NCBI GenBank assembly: GCA_910585215.1
Contig: CAJUDQ010000004.1
Location: 71,909-135,908 of the forward strand
Length of the DNA stretch: 64,000 bases
Origin: an uncultured Lachnospiraceae bacterium
GTDB lineage: Bacteria > Bacillota > Clostridia > Lachnospirales > Lachnospiraceae
Direction: 5' to 3'
In this document: piece by piece, positions 28,067-37,562 of the stretch
Layout of the letters: each line of letters begins with the position of its first letter
Numbering within the stretch: the first letter of the stretch is position 1
Made by a program: the position numbers and the translations under genes
Notes under the pieces: generated by a model
The model's input: the letters and a program-made list of their open reading frames with translations, nothing else
Told to the model about the DNA's origin: nothing
The model's database searches: none

Positions 28067-29737
28067 TCACATTTCCCCCGCCATTCTCTTCATCTCTCTT
28101 GCACTTTCCATCACTGTTTCTGTTATCTTTGCCCCTCCAAGCATCCTCGCGATTTCCTCTACTGCCTTTTCTTCCGAAAGCTCCCCTATCTGCGTTACCG
28201 TCTTTCCCTCTGTTACTGTCTTCTCAATCAGATAATGACTGTCCGCCATCGACGCAATCTGCGGGAGATGCGTAATACAGATTACCTGATGCCTTTTGCT
28301 GATTTCCTTCAGCTTCTCTGATACCATCTGCGCTGTTCTTCCGCTGATTCCCGTATCAATCTCATCAAAAATCAGTGTCTCCACATTGTCCTTCCCTGCA
28401 AGCAGACTCTTGAATCCAAGCATGATTCTTGACAGCTCACCTCCCGAAGCTACCTTTGACAGCGGTTTTAATGCCTCTCCTGGATTTGTTGAAATCAAAA
28501 ATTGCACACTATCATTCCCATTTGCAGTAAATCCTTCATTTTTATGAAATTCCACATCAAACTGTACTTCCAGAAAATTCAAATCCTTTAAAACCTTTAT
28601 AATATTCTTTCGAATCGCTTCTCCGGCCCTTCTTCGAAGCTCTGTCAGCCTGTCACATAATTTTCCAAGTTCTTTTTCCACATTCTGAAGCTTCGCAAAC
28701 ACTTTTTCTTTCTCTTCTTCATAATTTTCATAAAATTCCAGTTTTTTCTGAGCTTCCTCTTTATGTTTCTGAATTTCCTCTATACTCTTCCCATATTTCA
28801 GCTTCAGTCGATTGATAAAATCCAGTCTTTTTTCAATATATTCAAACCTTTCCCCATCAAAAGCCGTATCTTCCATATAATCCGCCAGTTCTCTTGTAAA
28901 ATCCGTACACAGAGTCTCAATATCCGAAACTGCCTGATACAATTCCTCTATTCGTTCATCATATGACAACAAATCTCCAATATTTTTTACCGCCCTTCCT
29001 ACGAGCTCTCTTACACTCCCATCTTCTCCATCAATCAGCTCATAAGCTTCTCCAAGACTTGTCGTGATTTTCTCTGCATTTGACATTCTTTTATACTCTT
29101 CCTCAAGCTCTTCATCCTCGCCAGTCTTCAATTCCGCTTCCTCAATTTCCTTCACCTCAAACTCAAGAAACGAAATTTCTCTTCGCCTCTCTTCTTCGTC
29201 ACCCGTAAACGAAACACATGTTTCCTTTATTTTTCGATACTCATAAAACAAATCTGAAATCTGTTTTTTTAAAGCGCCCACCTCTGTACCGCCATACTCA
29301 TCAAGCATAGAAAGATGTTTTGAAGTCTTTAAAAGTGATTCATTGTCATGCTGTCCATGAATATCAATCAACAGAGAAGAAAGCTCCCGAAGTATGCTTA
29401 CCGGAACGGTTTCCCCATTTACCTTGATTACATTTTTTGTATTCATCAATTTTCTTGAAATAATCACCTGTCCATCCTCCCACGGAAGGTCATTTTCTTC
29501 AAAAAAACGGCGCGCCTCCTCTGATTTTGTCTCAAATACCAGTTCCACCAGAGCATACTCGGCGCCATTTCTTATTACATCTTTGGAAATTTTTCCACCA
29601 AGCGCAATATTGACAGAACCAATAATAATTGATTTTCCTGCTCCGGTTTCTCCTGTCATAATATTCAGTCCCTCATGAAAATCCACCTCCGCCTCTTTAA
29701 TCAGCGCAAGATTTTTTACATGCAAGTTCAACAGCAT
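28067..29737 (-). CDS. recN: DNA repair protein RecN
   Basis: A 556-residue SMC-like ATPase. The ATG at 29737 follows GGAGG. Walker A GETGAGKS is at 29-36, a central coiled coil rich in Glu/Lys spans about 150-370, and the C-terminal half has the signature VASGGELSRIMLG and Walker B LIFDEIDTGISG. RecN acts early in double-strand break repair, gathering broken ends. It is next to argR, the arrangement seen across Firmicutes. Confidence 0.95.
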   Translation of the reverse strand: MLLNLHVKNLALIKEAEVDFHEGLNIMTGETGAGKSIIIGSVNIALGGKISKDVIRNGAEYALVELVFETKSEEARRFFEENDLPWEDGQVIISRKLMNTKNVIKVNGETVPVSILRELSSLLIDIHGQHDNESLLKTSKHLSMLDEYGGTEVGALKKQISDLFYEYRKIKETCVSFTGDEEERRREISFLEFEVKEIEEAELKTGEDEELEEEYKRMSNAEKITTSLGEAYELIDGEDGSVRELVGRAVKNIGDLLSYDERIEELYQAVSDIETLCTDFTRELADYMEDTAFDGERFEYIEKRLDFINRLKLKYGKSIEEIQKHKEEAQKKLEFYENYEEEKEKVFAKLQNVEKELGKLCDRLTELRRRAGEAIRKNIIKVLKDLNFLEVQFDVEFHKNEGFTANGNDSVQFLISTNPGEALKPLSKVASGGELSRIMLGFKSLLAGKDNVETLIFDEIDTGISGRTAQMVSEKLKEISKRHQVICITHLPQIASMADSHYLIEKTVTEGKTVTQIGELSEEKAVEEIARMLGGAKITETVMESAREMKRMAGEM

Positions 29738-29789
29738 AGATTTTTTTCCTCCATAATAAATTCCCGTTATCACAAACGCGTTATAATTT

Positions 29790-30239
29790 CTACTTCACTG
29801 TCTTTCTCAGCTTATTCATCACCTGATATGCCTCTTCTGTACTTCTGACTGCACAGAAAATCGTATCATCTCCTGCGATGCTTCCGACAATTTCCTGCCA
29901 TTTCAACGCATCCAGAGCCGCGGCTACGGCCATAGCCATACCTGAAACAGTTTTAATTACAAGAAGATTCTGTGCCATATCCACAGAGACAAAGCCGTCT
30001 TTTAAAATTCGAAGCAGTTTGTCATTCATTACCACTTCCAGATTTGGCACCGCCACATATCTTTGCCCGCCATTTTCTACTGGCATCTTTGTCAAACCAA
30101 GTTCCCTGATATCTCTTGACACTGTCGCCTGTGTCACAATATAACCACTGTCAATCAGCTTGTCCGCCAACTCTTCCTGTGTTTCTATCTCATAATTTTT
30201 GATTAATTCAAGAATTTTTCTCTGCCTCTGTTCCTTCAT
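29790..30239 (-). CDS. argR: Arginine repressor ArgR
   Basis: A 149-residue protein. The N-terminal winged helix has TQATVSRDIRELGL as recognition region. The C-terminal oligomerisation/arginine-binding domain has GSIAGDDTIFCAV with the Asp-Asp pair that binds arginine. It overlaps the end of nadK by 32 bases. It represses arginine biosynthesis and activates catabolism in the presence of arginine. No ARG box was identified here. Confidence 0.93.
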   Translation of the reverse strand: MKEQRQRKILELIKNYEIETQEELADKLIDSGYIVTQATVSRDIRELGLTKMPVENGGQRYVAVPNLEVVMNDKLLRILKDGFVSVDMAQNLLVIKTVSGMAMAVAAALDALKWQEIVGSIAGDDTIFCAVRSTEEAYQVMNKLRKTVK

Positions 30240-31068
30240 TCGCTCCCATCTTCTTTCCTAAAATCTCGAGAAAACTCCGGCTTCTCAATTTGATAATCTC
30301 TGTTTCCAGCCTTGAACACTCTATCATCACCTGGTCTCCCTCTTCCAGCTCAATATTTTCATCACCGTCAAAAAAGACCTTTCGTATGTCATTGTCATAT
30401 TTTCGTTTGGAATATGCCTGTATCTCTATTACATCCTCCGCATCCAGAATAATGCTTCTTGTATTTAGAGTATGCGGACAAATCGGCGTTATTACAATTA
30501 ACCGCGCTGACGGCTTGACAATCGGTCCCCCTGCTGACATACTGTATGCTGTTGAACCCGTAGGGGTCGAAACAATAATTCCATCTGCACTGTACTCACT
30601 CAGCTTCATGCCATTAATCCATATTTTAAGCTGCATTACCCGCATAATATTACTTCTGTTTATCACAATATCATTTAATGCCACATTTTCCATAACGACC
30701 GTTCCATTTCTGACAACACGCCCGTTTAACAACATTCTTTTTTCAATGGTAAATTCATCCCGAATCAGGCAATCCAGTGTTTTTACAATATCATCCTTCT
30801 CCACTTCTGCAAGAAACCCCAACTTTCCAAAGTTCACTCCAATAAGCTTGATAGTTGTCTGTGCCAGCTCTCTTGCCGCCTGCAAAAGTGTGCCATCGCC
30901 TCCAAGCACAATCGCACACTGTATATCTCCTGAAATATTTTTTCTTTTTACATATCCCGCATTGAGAAAACAGGTACAGCCCTGTTCTTCCAGATAGTTT
31001 TTTATCTTTGACGCCGCCTGAAGGATTTCCTGCTTTTCCCTCATCGCTATCACACAAAACCGCTTCAT
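30208..31068 (-). CDS. nadK: NAD kinase
   Basis: A 286-residue protein with the diacylglycerol-kinase-like ATP/NAD site VLGGDGTLLQAAR, the following NFGKLGFLAEVE loop, and STPTGSTAYSMSAGGPIV, all diagnostic of NAD kinase. It makes NADP from NAD. GAGG precedes the ATG. It starts 27 bases after dxs, where tlyA usually sits in Clostridia; tlyA is absent here. Confidence 0.95.
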   Translation of the reverse strand: MKRFCVIAMREKQEILQAASKIKNYLEEQGCTCFLNAGYVKRKNISGDIQCAIVLGGDGTLLQAARELAQTTIKLIGVNFGKLGFLAEVEKDDIVKTLDCLIRDEFTIEKRMLLNGRVVRNGTVVMENVALNDIVINRSNIMRVMQLKIWINGMKLSEYSADGIIVSTPTGSTAYSMSAGGPIVKPSARLIVITPICPHTLNTRSIILDAEDVIEIQAYSKRKYDNDIRKVFFDGDENIELEEGDQVMIECSRLETEIIKLRSRSFLEILGKKMGANEGTEAEKNS

Positions 31069-31095
31069 GTATACCTCATTTATAATAAAATTCTG

Positions 31096-32970
31096 TTATT
31101 CGTTTCTTATTTCCTGATATTTTCGAATAATTCTCTTCTTTATTGTCTCTGCATCCAATCCACATTCCCTGCGAAGCAGAGAAACAGAACCATGCTCAAG
31201 ATAAAAATTCGGAACCCCGATATTCAAAATTTTTGTTTTTGTGTCCAGCCCATTGACAAACCTTGTCACTACTCCACCAAAGCCTCCGTTTAACACATTT
31301 TCTTCCATAGTGACAATCAGCCTGTGGTCCTCGGTAAGCTGTTCAATACACGACTCGTCAATTGGTTTTACAAATCGGGCATTAATAACGGAAACTCTGT
31401 AATTCAGCTTCTTTAACAGCTTTCGAACCTCCACCGCCGTTTCCACCATAGAACCCACTGCCAGCAGAGCAATATCCTTTTCCTTATACAATACCTCACT
31501 TTTTCCATATATAATCGGCGCACGAAACTCCTTCAACCCCTGATAAGCCTCTCCTCTTGGATAACGAATGGCAAGAGGTCCCTCATAATAGGAAGCATAC
31601 TTTAAAATATCCGCAAGCTCATATCCATTTTTTGGCGCAAATACACTCATATTGGGAATGGAATTGAGATAGGACAGGTCAAAAATTCCCTGATGAGTTT
31701 CACCGTCTCCCCCCACCAGTCCGGCCCTGTCTATCGCAAATACTACCGGCAAATCCTGTATGCAGACATCGTGAAGAATCTGGTCATAAGCCCTTTGCAG
31801 AAAGGAGGAATAAATTGCCACATACGGCTTCATTCCGGAAGCTGCAAGACCTGCGCTGAAAGTAACCGCATGCTGCTCTGCAATTCCCACATCAAAAAAA
31901 CGCTCCGGATATTGCCTGGCAAATTTTGTCAGTCCGGTTCCATCTGCCATTGCTGCTGTAATCGCTGCAATTTTGTTGTTGTTTTTTGCAAGGTTTAAAA
32001 TTGTTCTTGAAAAAATATCCGTATAACTAGACTTCTTTTTTGGATGTAGCACCTCTCCCGTATTCTTGTCAAAAGGTTCGATTCCATGAAATTTTGCCGG
32101 TTTCTTTTCTGCATATGAATAACCTTTTCCCTTTTGAGTAACCACATGAACAATCACTGCATGGTCAAGCTTTTTTGCCTCACCAAATACTTTTACCATT
32201 TGAGTAATATTATGTCCATCAATTGGTCCAAGATAGGTAATTCCCATATTTTCAAAAAACATTCCCGGTACCATAAGCTGTTTTAAACTGTTCTTGGTCT
32301 TGTCCACATGATGAACAATTTTTTCACCCACCACCGGTATTTTGTTTAATGTATTTTTCACTCCCGATTTTAAGTCTGTATAGACCTCTGCTGTTCTCAG
32401 CTTGGAAAGATAAGAGGAAAAACCGCCTACATTCTCTGAAATAGACATATTGTTGTCATTTAATATAATAATAAAATTGCGTTTCAGCTGAGCAGCGTTA
32501 TTCAATGCCTCATATGCCATTCCGCCGGTAAATGCCCCGTCTCCAATTACTGCAACTACTGTACTGTTATTTCCATTTATCAAAAAACCGCTTGCTATTC
32601 CAAGAGCCGCGGAAACAGAGGTAGAACTGTGTCCTGTTCCAAAAGGGTCACATTCACTTTCCCGCCTCTTTGGAAATCCACTGATTCCTCCATAGGTGCG
32701 CAGTTTATTAAATTCATTTTTTCTTCCTGTCAATATTTTATGAGTATAGGATTGATGTCCCACATCCCAGACGATTTTATCCTCTGGCATGGTCAAAGAA
32801 AGATGCAGCGCCATCGTAAGCTCTACCACTCCCAGATTTGATGCCAGATGTCCGCCACATTCGGAAATTTTTTCAATCAGAAATTCTCTGATTTCCTCTG
32901 CTAACAGACTGTAATCCTCTTTTTTTATCTCCTTAATATCATTCGGAGCTTTTATATTGTCTAATAACAT
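31096..32970 (-). CDS. dxs: 1-deoxy-D-xylulose-5-phosphate synthase
   Basis: A 624-residue thiamin diphosphate enzyme of normal length: SNLGVVELTMAL, DVGHQSYTHKI, the ThDP motif VIGDGAFTGG..NNAA..NFIIILNDNNMSIS, then the pyrimidine domain (GIAEQHAVTFSAGLA) and transketolase C-terminal domain. First step of the MEP isoprenoid pathway. GGAGGG precedes the ATG. It is followed directly by nadK and preceded by ispA, a standard isoprenoid block. Confidence 0.96.
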   Translation of the reverse strand: MLLDNIKAPNDIKEIKKEDYSLLAEEIREFLIEKISECGGHLASNLGVVELTMALHLSLTMPEDKIVWDVGHQSYTHKILTGRKNEFNKLRTYGGISGFPKRRESECDPFGTGHSSTSVSAALGIASGFLINGNNSTVVAVIGDGAFTGGMAYEALNNAAQLKRNFIIILNDNNMSISENVGGFSSYLSKLRTAEVYTDLKSGVKNTLNKIPVVGEKIVHHVDKTKNSLKQLMVPGMFFENMGITYLGPIDGHNITQMVKVFGEAKKLDHAVIVHVVTQKGKGYSYAEKKPAKFHGIEPFDKNTGEVLHPKKKSSYTDIFSRTILNLAKNNNKIAAITAAMADGTGLTKFARQYPERFFDVGIAEQHAVTFSAGLAASGMKPYVAIYSSFLQRAYDQILHDVCIQDLPVVFAIDRAGLVGGDGETHQGIFDLSYLNSIPNMSVFAPKNGYELADILKYASYYEGPLAIRYPRGEAYQGLKEFRAPIIYGKSEVLYKEKDIALLAVGSMVETAVEVRKLLKKLNYRVSVINARFVKPIDESCIEQLTEDHRLIVTMEENVLNGGFGGVVTRFVNGLDTKTKILNIGVPNFYLEHGSVSLLRRECGLDAETIKKRIIRKYQEIRNE

Positions 32971-32997
32971 TTTCCCTCCAACCCTGTCAGACTGATT

Positions 32998-33888
32998 TTA
33001 CTTCTCTCTGTGAATCAGACTTACCAGCAGGTTCTGTAAAAATTCATTTTTATAGTTCAGCTTATTCAAAAGCGCCACTGCACTGTCCGAATATTCCTTT
33101 ACCTTCTGTCTGGCCCCTTCCAGCCCTAAAATCGTCACATAAGTTGTCTTATTATTTTTCTCATCACTGAATACTGGTTTTCCAAGTATTTCCATGGTAC
33201 TGGTTACATCAAGAATATCATCCTGTATCTGAAATGCAAGTCCTGTCATCAATGCAATTTTTTCAATTTTTTCTATTTCATCCTCTTTTGCTCCGGCAAG
33301 AAGCGCCCCTGCCGTCATGGCTGCCTGTATCAATGCACCTGTTTTCAGCTCGTGCACAAACTGGAGCACTTCCGGTTCCATTGGTTTGTCTGTATACTGC
33401 ACATCTACAGCCTGACCTCCTACCATTCCATAAATACCCGCTTTTTGAGAAAGTACCATAAGCGCTTTCGCTGTTCTGTCCGGAGAGCTACTTTTTACAA
33501 CGGCTTTCAAACCGATTTCATAAGCATAATTTAACAGCGCATCTCCTGCCAGTATTCCCTGAGCATGTCCATACTTTTTGTGAGTTGTCAGTTTTCCTCT
33601 GCGGTAATCATCATTGTCCATAGCCGGAAGGTCATCATGTACCAAGGAATAGGTATGAATTATCTCAATTGCAGCCATAAAAGGAGGAACATCTTCTCCC
33701 TCATATCCAAACAGTCTTGCCGTCTCCTGCAAAAGCATTGGACGGAGTCTTTTCCCGCCTGCTGTCACACTGTAATTCATCGCTTCTATTAAATTTTTCT
33801 GAAAACCTTCTTCTTTTGGCAGCCATTGATATATCGTTTGTTCCACTTCCTCTGTTCTTCTTATCAAATCACTTTTAAAATCTGTCAT
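32998..33888 (-). CDS. ispA: Farnesyl/geranyl diphosphate synthase
   Basis: A 296-residue trans-prenyltransferase. First Asp-rich motif LVHDDLPAMDNDD, second FQIQDDILDVTS, and TAGGKRLRPML for the substrate phosphate site. The residues before the first motif are typical of short-chain enzymes making C15 (or C20) diphosphates. GGAG precedes the ATG. It lies between xseB and dxs. Confidence 0.94.
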   Translation of the reverse strand: MTDFKSDLIRRTEEVEQTIYQWLPKEEGFQKNLIEAMNYSVTAGGKRLRPMLLQETARLFGYEGEDVPPFMAAIEIIHTYSLVHDDLPAMDNDDYRRGKLTTHKKYGHAQGILAGDALLNYAYEIGLKAVVKSSSPDRTAKALMVLSQKAGIYGMVGGQAVDVQYTDKPMEPEVLQFVHELKTGALIQAAMTAGALLAGAKEDEIEKIEKIALMTGLAFQIQDDILDVTSTMEILGKPVFSDEKNNKTTYVTILGLEGARQKVKEYSDSAVALLNKLNYKNEFLQNLLVSLIHREK

Positions 33889-33912
33889 CTGCCATTACTC
33901 CTTCTGTATTCG

Positions 33913-34107
33913 CTAAATCTGCTCCTCTTCAAGAACAATCAGCTTCTTTTCCGTATCGTCAAGCTTTTCCTTAATCTGTTTTACAAGCTTGATTCCTTTA
34001 TTATATAAACGAAAGGATTCTTCAAGACTGATATCTGTCTCCTCCATCCTCTCCATAATTTCCCCAAGTTTGCCAAATCCCTGTTCAATTGTCATCTTCT
34101 CTGCCAT
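33913..34107 (-). CDS. xseB: Exodeoxyribonuclease VII small subunit
   Basis: A 64-residue protein, the usual size. The start at 34107 follows GGAGG and lies inside the end of xseA (23-base overlap). The sequence FGKLGEIMERMEETDISLEE and LYNKGIKLVKQIKEKL is the conserved two-helix hairpin. It binds XseA to form the single-strand exonuclease. Confidence 0.92.
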   Translation of the reverse strand: MAEKMTIEQGFGKLGEIMERMEETDISLEESFRLYNKGIKLVKQIKEKLDDTEKKLIVLEEEQI

Positions 34108-35296
34108 TTGAAACCTCCAAAACCTCTGCTTTGATTTGTCCGTCACAGACCGTAATATCCAAAATCTTCCCCTGTATCGCCTGTTCTATACTTTTTATGG
34201 TTTTTCCTTCACTGCTTACATAGGCAAAACCGCTTTCCAGTTTTTTCAATGGAGACATGCCATTTAGTTTCTCTGCTGCAAGCGCAAGTCTGTGCTTTTC
34301 AAACATCAGCTTTCTCTGTACAAGTATCTTTAACCTATCTGTATCTATATCAAGCTGCTGCCTTTTATCAAAAAGCACCTTCTGAGGATTCATTTTTTCA
34401 AGCTTCAACAGCATATTTTCCAACAAGCTGCGCTTACAAACATACTGATTTCTGACAGATTTTTCCAATGTATATTTTATACGGGACAGTTTCTGTAAAA
34501 ATTCTCCATAATCAAACACTGCAAGCTCTGCCGCTGCGGAAGGCGTAGGAGCCCTCATATCTGCCACATAGTCGGAGATAGTGACATCTGTTTCATGACC
34601 AACGGCTGAAATCACTGGCGTATTACAATTAAAAATTGCCCTTGCCACTGCTTCCTCATTAAATGCCCACAAATCTTCTATTGAACCGCCGCCTCTTCCC
34701 ACAATCAATACATCCAGCTTCATTGCATCCAGCCTGCGAATACCACTTACAATCGAAGTTACAGCACCTTCCCCCTGTACAAGCGCCGGACACAGGTAAA
34801 GCTGAACACATGGATTTCTTCTTGATGCAATATTTACAATATCCCGTATGGCAGCACCTGTAGGAGAGGTAACTATCCCTACATTCAGTGCATATTCAGG
34901 AATTTTCTTCTTATACTCTTCATGAAACATTCCCATTTCAAGAAGTTCGTTTTTCAATTCCTCAAACCGTCGGAAAAGGTCTCCTTCTCCTTCCTCTGTA
35001 ATTTCTTTTGCATAAAGCTGATATCTTCCGTCCCGTTCATATACGTTCACAGTTCCCACAGCAACTACCTGCTGTCCGTCTCGCAGCTTGAATTTCAGCC
35101 CTTTTCGGCTTCCTGCAAACATGACCGCAGAAATGCCCGCATCCTTATCCTTTAAAGTAAAATAAATATGCCCCGAAGAATGATATTTGCAGTTTGACAC
35201 CTCTCCCTTAATACTGATAGTTCTAAGGGCAAAATCCTCCTCAAATAAATGTCTGATATATGAATTGACCTGTGATACCGTATATACATTACCCAT
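34085..35296 (-). CDS. xseA: Exodeoxyribonuclease VII large subunit
   Basis: A 403-residue protein: N-terminal OB fold (TISIKGEVSNCKYHSSGHIYF), central nuclease domain with VGIVTSPTGAAIRDI, VGRGGGSIEDLWAFNEE and the catalytic region AVGHETDVTISDYVAD, then a coiled-coil C-terminus that holds XseB. Overlaps xseB, following nusB by 20 bases. Confidence 0.95.
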   Translation of the reverse strand: MGNVYTVSQVNSYIRHLFEEDFALRTISIKGEVSNCKYHSSGHIYFTLKDKDAGISAVMFAGSRKGLKFKLRDGQQVVAVGTVNVYERDGRYQLYAKEITEEGEGDLFRRFEELKNELLEMGMFHEEYKKKIPEYALNVGIVTSPTGAAIRDIVNIASRRNPCVQLYLCPALVQGEGAVTSIVSGIRRLDAMKLDVLIVGRGGGSIEDLWAFNEEAVARAIFNCNTPVISAVGHETDVTISDYVADMRAPTPSAAAELAVFDYGEFLQKLSRIKYTLEKSVRNQYVCKRSLLENMLLKLEKMNPQKVLFDKRQQLDIDTDRLKILVQRKLMFEKHRLALAAEKLNGMSPLKKLESGFAYVSSEGKTIKSIEQAIQGKILDITVCDGQIKAEVLEVSNGREDDN

Positions 35297-35316
35297 ATTT
35301 TTTAAACATTCAGCTC

Positions 35317-35718
35317 CTAATCTGTCAGCTTTGCAAGAATTCCGTTTACAAAAGAAGGGGAATCATCTCCTCCAAACTTCTTTGCAAGCTCCACTGCCTC
35401 ATTAATAGCGACACTGACAGGAATATCATCGTCCATTTTCATTTCATAATAGGCAAGACGCATAATAGTCAAATCCACCTTTGACATTCTGGCTGTTTTC
35501 CATCCCTCTGAAATATCGTTAATTGCCCTGTCAATTTCCTCTATTTTTGAAAAAATCTCCGCTGTCCGGTCATGAATATATGCTCTGTCCTTTTCTGACA
35601 TCGGATTTTCGAATGAGTCTGCAAAAAGTGCAAACTGTTCCTCCAGCTCCGATTCTTCATAAAAATCTTTCCGAAACAGCATTTTAAAGGTATTTTCTCT
35701 CAATTCTCTTCTTGTCAT
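35317..35718 (-). CDS. nusB: Transcription antitermination factor NusB
   Basis: A 133-residue all-helical protein. The start at 35718 follows GGAGG. MTRRELRENTFKMLF, DLTIMRLAYYEM and SVAINEAVELAKKFG..SPSFVNGILAKL are the NusB motifs. It acts with NusE on boxA RNA in rRNA antitermination. It begins the nusB-xseA-xseB-ispA-dxs-nadK-argR-recN run. Confidence 0.93.
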   Translation of the reverse strand: MTRRELRENTFKMLFRKDFYEESELEEQFALFADSFENPMSEKDRAYIHDRTAEIFSKIEEIDRAINDISEGWKTARMSKVDLTIMRLAYYEMKMDDDIPVSVAINEAVELAKKFGGDDSPSFVNGILAKLTD

Positions 35719-35755
35719 ATTCTTCCTCCACAAGCGACAGTCGCAAAAGCCATAT

Positions 35756-35804
35756 AAAAATGGAGTGCAAAAGCACCCCAACAAATGGAGCACCATCCAC
35801 TCCA
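35756..35804 (-). terminator. Intrinsic terminator after the Asp23-family gene
   Basis: Minus strand: TGGAGTG (35804-35798) pairs with CACTCCA (35767-35761) followed by TTTTTATA. A second internal hairpin (GGTGC..GCACC) is possible. Confidence 0.6.
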
Positions 35805-35811
35805 ATACTTA

Positions 35812-36174
35812 CTATTTTGTGCCTTCTACGGTAACGCCTGCTATCTGAACATTTACCTCAGAAACATTCAGTCCCGTCATGTTTTCAATCGATGTTTTCA
35901 CTTTATCCTGAACATTTGCGGAAACTTCCGGCACATTATATCCATATCTGATATTCAGTGATAACTCAACTACAACATTTGTATCTTCAACATTTACTTT
36001 TACACCCTTTGACAGATTTTTCATGCCGAGCTTTGAAATGATTTCTTTTGTAATATTTCCTGCCATGGATGCTACGCCTTCTGTCTCTGTCGCTGCAATA
36101 CCGGCTATAATGGCAACCACATCATCAGCAATCTTCACTTCACCTACATTCGCATCATGTAATCTCTGTTCCAT
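35812..36174 (-). CDS. Asp23/Gls24 family protein
   Basis: A 120-residue protein with the Asp23 fold: VVAIIAGIAATETEGVASMAG, then VELSLNIRYGYNVPEVSANVQ and VNVQIAGVTV. Members coat the inner membrane surface and respond to envelope stress; in Clostridia one copy commonly sits between spoIIIAH and nusB, as here. It has a probable promoter (36244-36271) and its own terminator. Confidence 0.9.
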   Translation of the reverse strand: MEQRLHDANVGEVKIADDVVAIIAGIAATETEGVASMAGNITKEIISKLGMKNLSKGVKVNVEDTNVVVELSLNIRYGYNVPEVSANVQDKVKTSIENMTGLNVSEVNVQIAGVTVEGTK

Positions 36175-36243
36175 AACTTTACCTCCAATTGTTTATAAGC
36201 AGTGAAACACATCTGTATATCTTTCACGCCTAAGCTTATGTTT

Positions 36244-36271
36244 ATTATACCAAAAAAGATAATAAATGCAA
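36244..36271 (-). promoter_or_regulatory. Probable promoter of the Asp23-family gene
   Basis: Minus strand: TTGCAT (36271-36266), 16-base spacer, TATAAT (36249-36244), immediately downstream of the spoIIIAH stop. Confidence 0.5.
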
Positions 36272-36273
36272 CA

Positions 36274-36939
36274 TTATTTTTGGAGATTCTTTACTGCTGT
36301 AATTGTAATCTTATCTGCGCTGACGCCTGCCTTTGTTTTTACAATTTCCTCAATCTGAGCTCTTGCTGTACCGTCAAGGGAGTCTGCAACCACCATAACA
36401 TCTACTCCTTCCTCGCTGATTGTCACTGCCACGTTTTTATATCCCTTTGCCTGTATCATTGATTCTGCCGCGGATTCCTTCTCTGCATTTTCTGTCAGTT
36501 TTACCATTCTTTCCACAGCCAGCGCTTTGTCCTGCTCACTCAGAGATTCATTGTTAATAATCTGCATAAGTGACTCTTTGCTGTTTGCACGTACCTCTTC
36601 TCTGGCAAGCTTCGCTTCCACAATAAAATCTACTGTTCCTGCCGCATTGACAAGCACTGCTTCTCCAGGTTCGCCCTCTATATCTATATCGTTGCTTTCG
36701 ATATCCTGTCCGGCTGCTGCCACATCCGCACCTGTTTCTTTTGTCTCTTCACTGTTTTCCGGTTCTGCATTGACAGGCAGTACAGTTTCCGTTTCTCCTT
36801 CCTTTGTATCCTTTGTCACTCCTGTTCCTGCCAGAGTCCCCTGTTTTTCTGTCTTTTCCACATGATTCAGATACCCTGCTACTGCGATTAATGCTGCCAG
36901 TGCCGTAATGACTATCTGGTTTTTTCTGAATAATTTCAT
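36274..36939 (-). CDS. spoIIIAH: Stage III sporulation protein AH-like (SpoIIIAH)
   Basis: A 221-residue protein with a single N-terminal membrane segment (about 8-24), a Glu/Thr-rich disordered linker of about 85 residues, and a C-terminal YscJ/FliF-like ring domain (EAKLAREEVRANSKESL..INNESLSEQDKALA). SpoIIIAH in the mother cell binds SpoIIQ from the forespore and forms part of the feeding-tube channel. The linker is longer than in Bacillus. It is last of the complete operon. Confidence 0.9.
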   Translation of the reverse strand: MKLFRKNQIVITALAALIAVAGYLNHVEKTEKQGTLAGTGVTKDTKEGETETVLPVNAEPENSEETKETGADVAAAGQDIESNDIDIEGEPGEAVLVNAAGTVDFIVEAKLAREEVRANSKESLMQIINNESLSEQDKALAVERMVKLTENAEKESAAESMIQAKGYKNVAVTISEEGVDVMVVADSLDGTARAQIEEIVKTKAGVSADKITITAVKNLQK

Positions 36940-36980
36940 AGAAACCTCCTGATTCCATCGACATTATGTAAATATCATAA

Positions 36981-37562
36981 TTAAACTGTTACCATAATTT
37001 TATTAATCTCCAGTCCAAATAATGCCTTTATTAAGTTAATTATTTTCTCTTTTATTACAGGACTGTCTCCTCCATCTGCCACCACCGCCACACCTTCTAT
37101 CTCCGGCATAATTTCCGAAAGAACATAAGGATACTGGGCTCCTGAGCTGTCCTTATAATAAATTGTATTTTCATCTTTATTGTAAGAAGAAATATTTCTT
37201 TCTCCCCCTGCTCCGTCTGACTCCTTGGTATTATCAGAAGAAATATTCTCATCCTTTAAGATTTCCTTACCTTCGCTTCCCTTTACCGTAATCATTACAT
37301 GTACATTTTTTACCCCCTCAATTTCCCCTATAATATCCGCCAGACGTGTTTCTAAATTTTCCACATACAAAGATATGCTGCTCTTTTCTTCCGCCGATAT
37401 CTGCAATGTTTCCTGCTGTATGCCTTTCTGCTCTGAATTATTGTTTTTATTTTCTTTTTTTTCTGCGGGAACAGAGCACACGATTAATACAATACCAGCA
37501 GCAGCCATCAGTAAAAGCTTATCTTTTCCTATTTTTCCCAAAAGCTCTTTATAATCCTTCAC
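36981..37562 (-). CDS. spoIIIAG: Stage III sporulation protein AG
   Basis: A 193-residue protein with one membrane segment (about 14-30) and an extracytoplasmic domain with EGVKNVHVMITV and the conserved C-terminal EIMPEIEGVAVVADGGDSPVIK, related to the secretin-ring-like SpoIIIAG domain. It builds the large ring of the mother cell-forespore channel. Overlaps spoIIIAF by four bases. Confidence 0.92.
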   Translation of the reverse strand: MKDYKELLGKIGKDKLLLMAAAGIVLIVCSVPAEKKENKNNNSEQKGIQQETLQISAEEKSSISLYVENLETRLADIIGEIEGVKNVHVMITVKGSEGKEILKDENISSDNTKESDGAGGERNISSYNKDENTIYYKDSSGAQYPYVLSEIMPEIEGVAVVADGGDSPVIKEKIINLIKALFGLEINKIMVTV

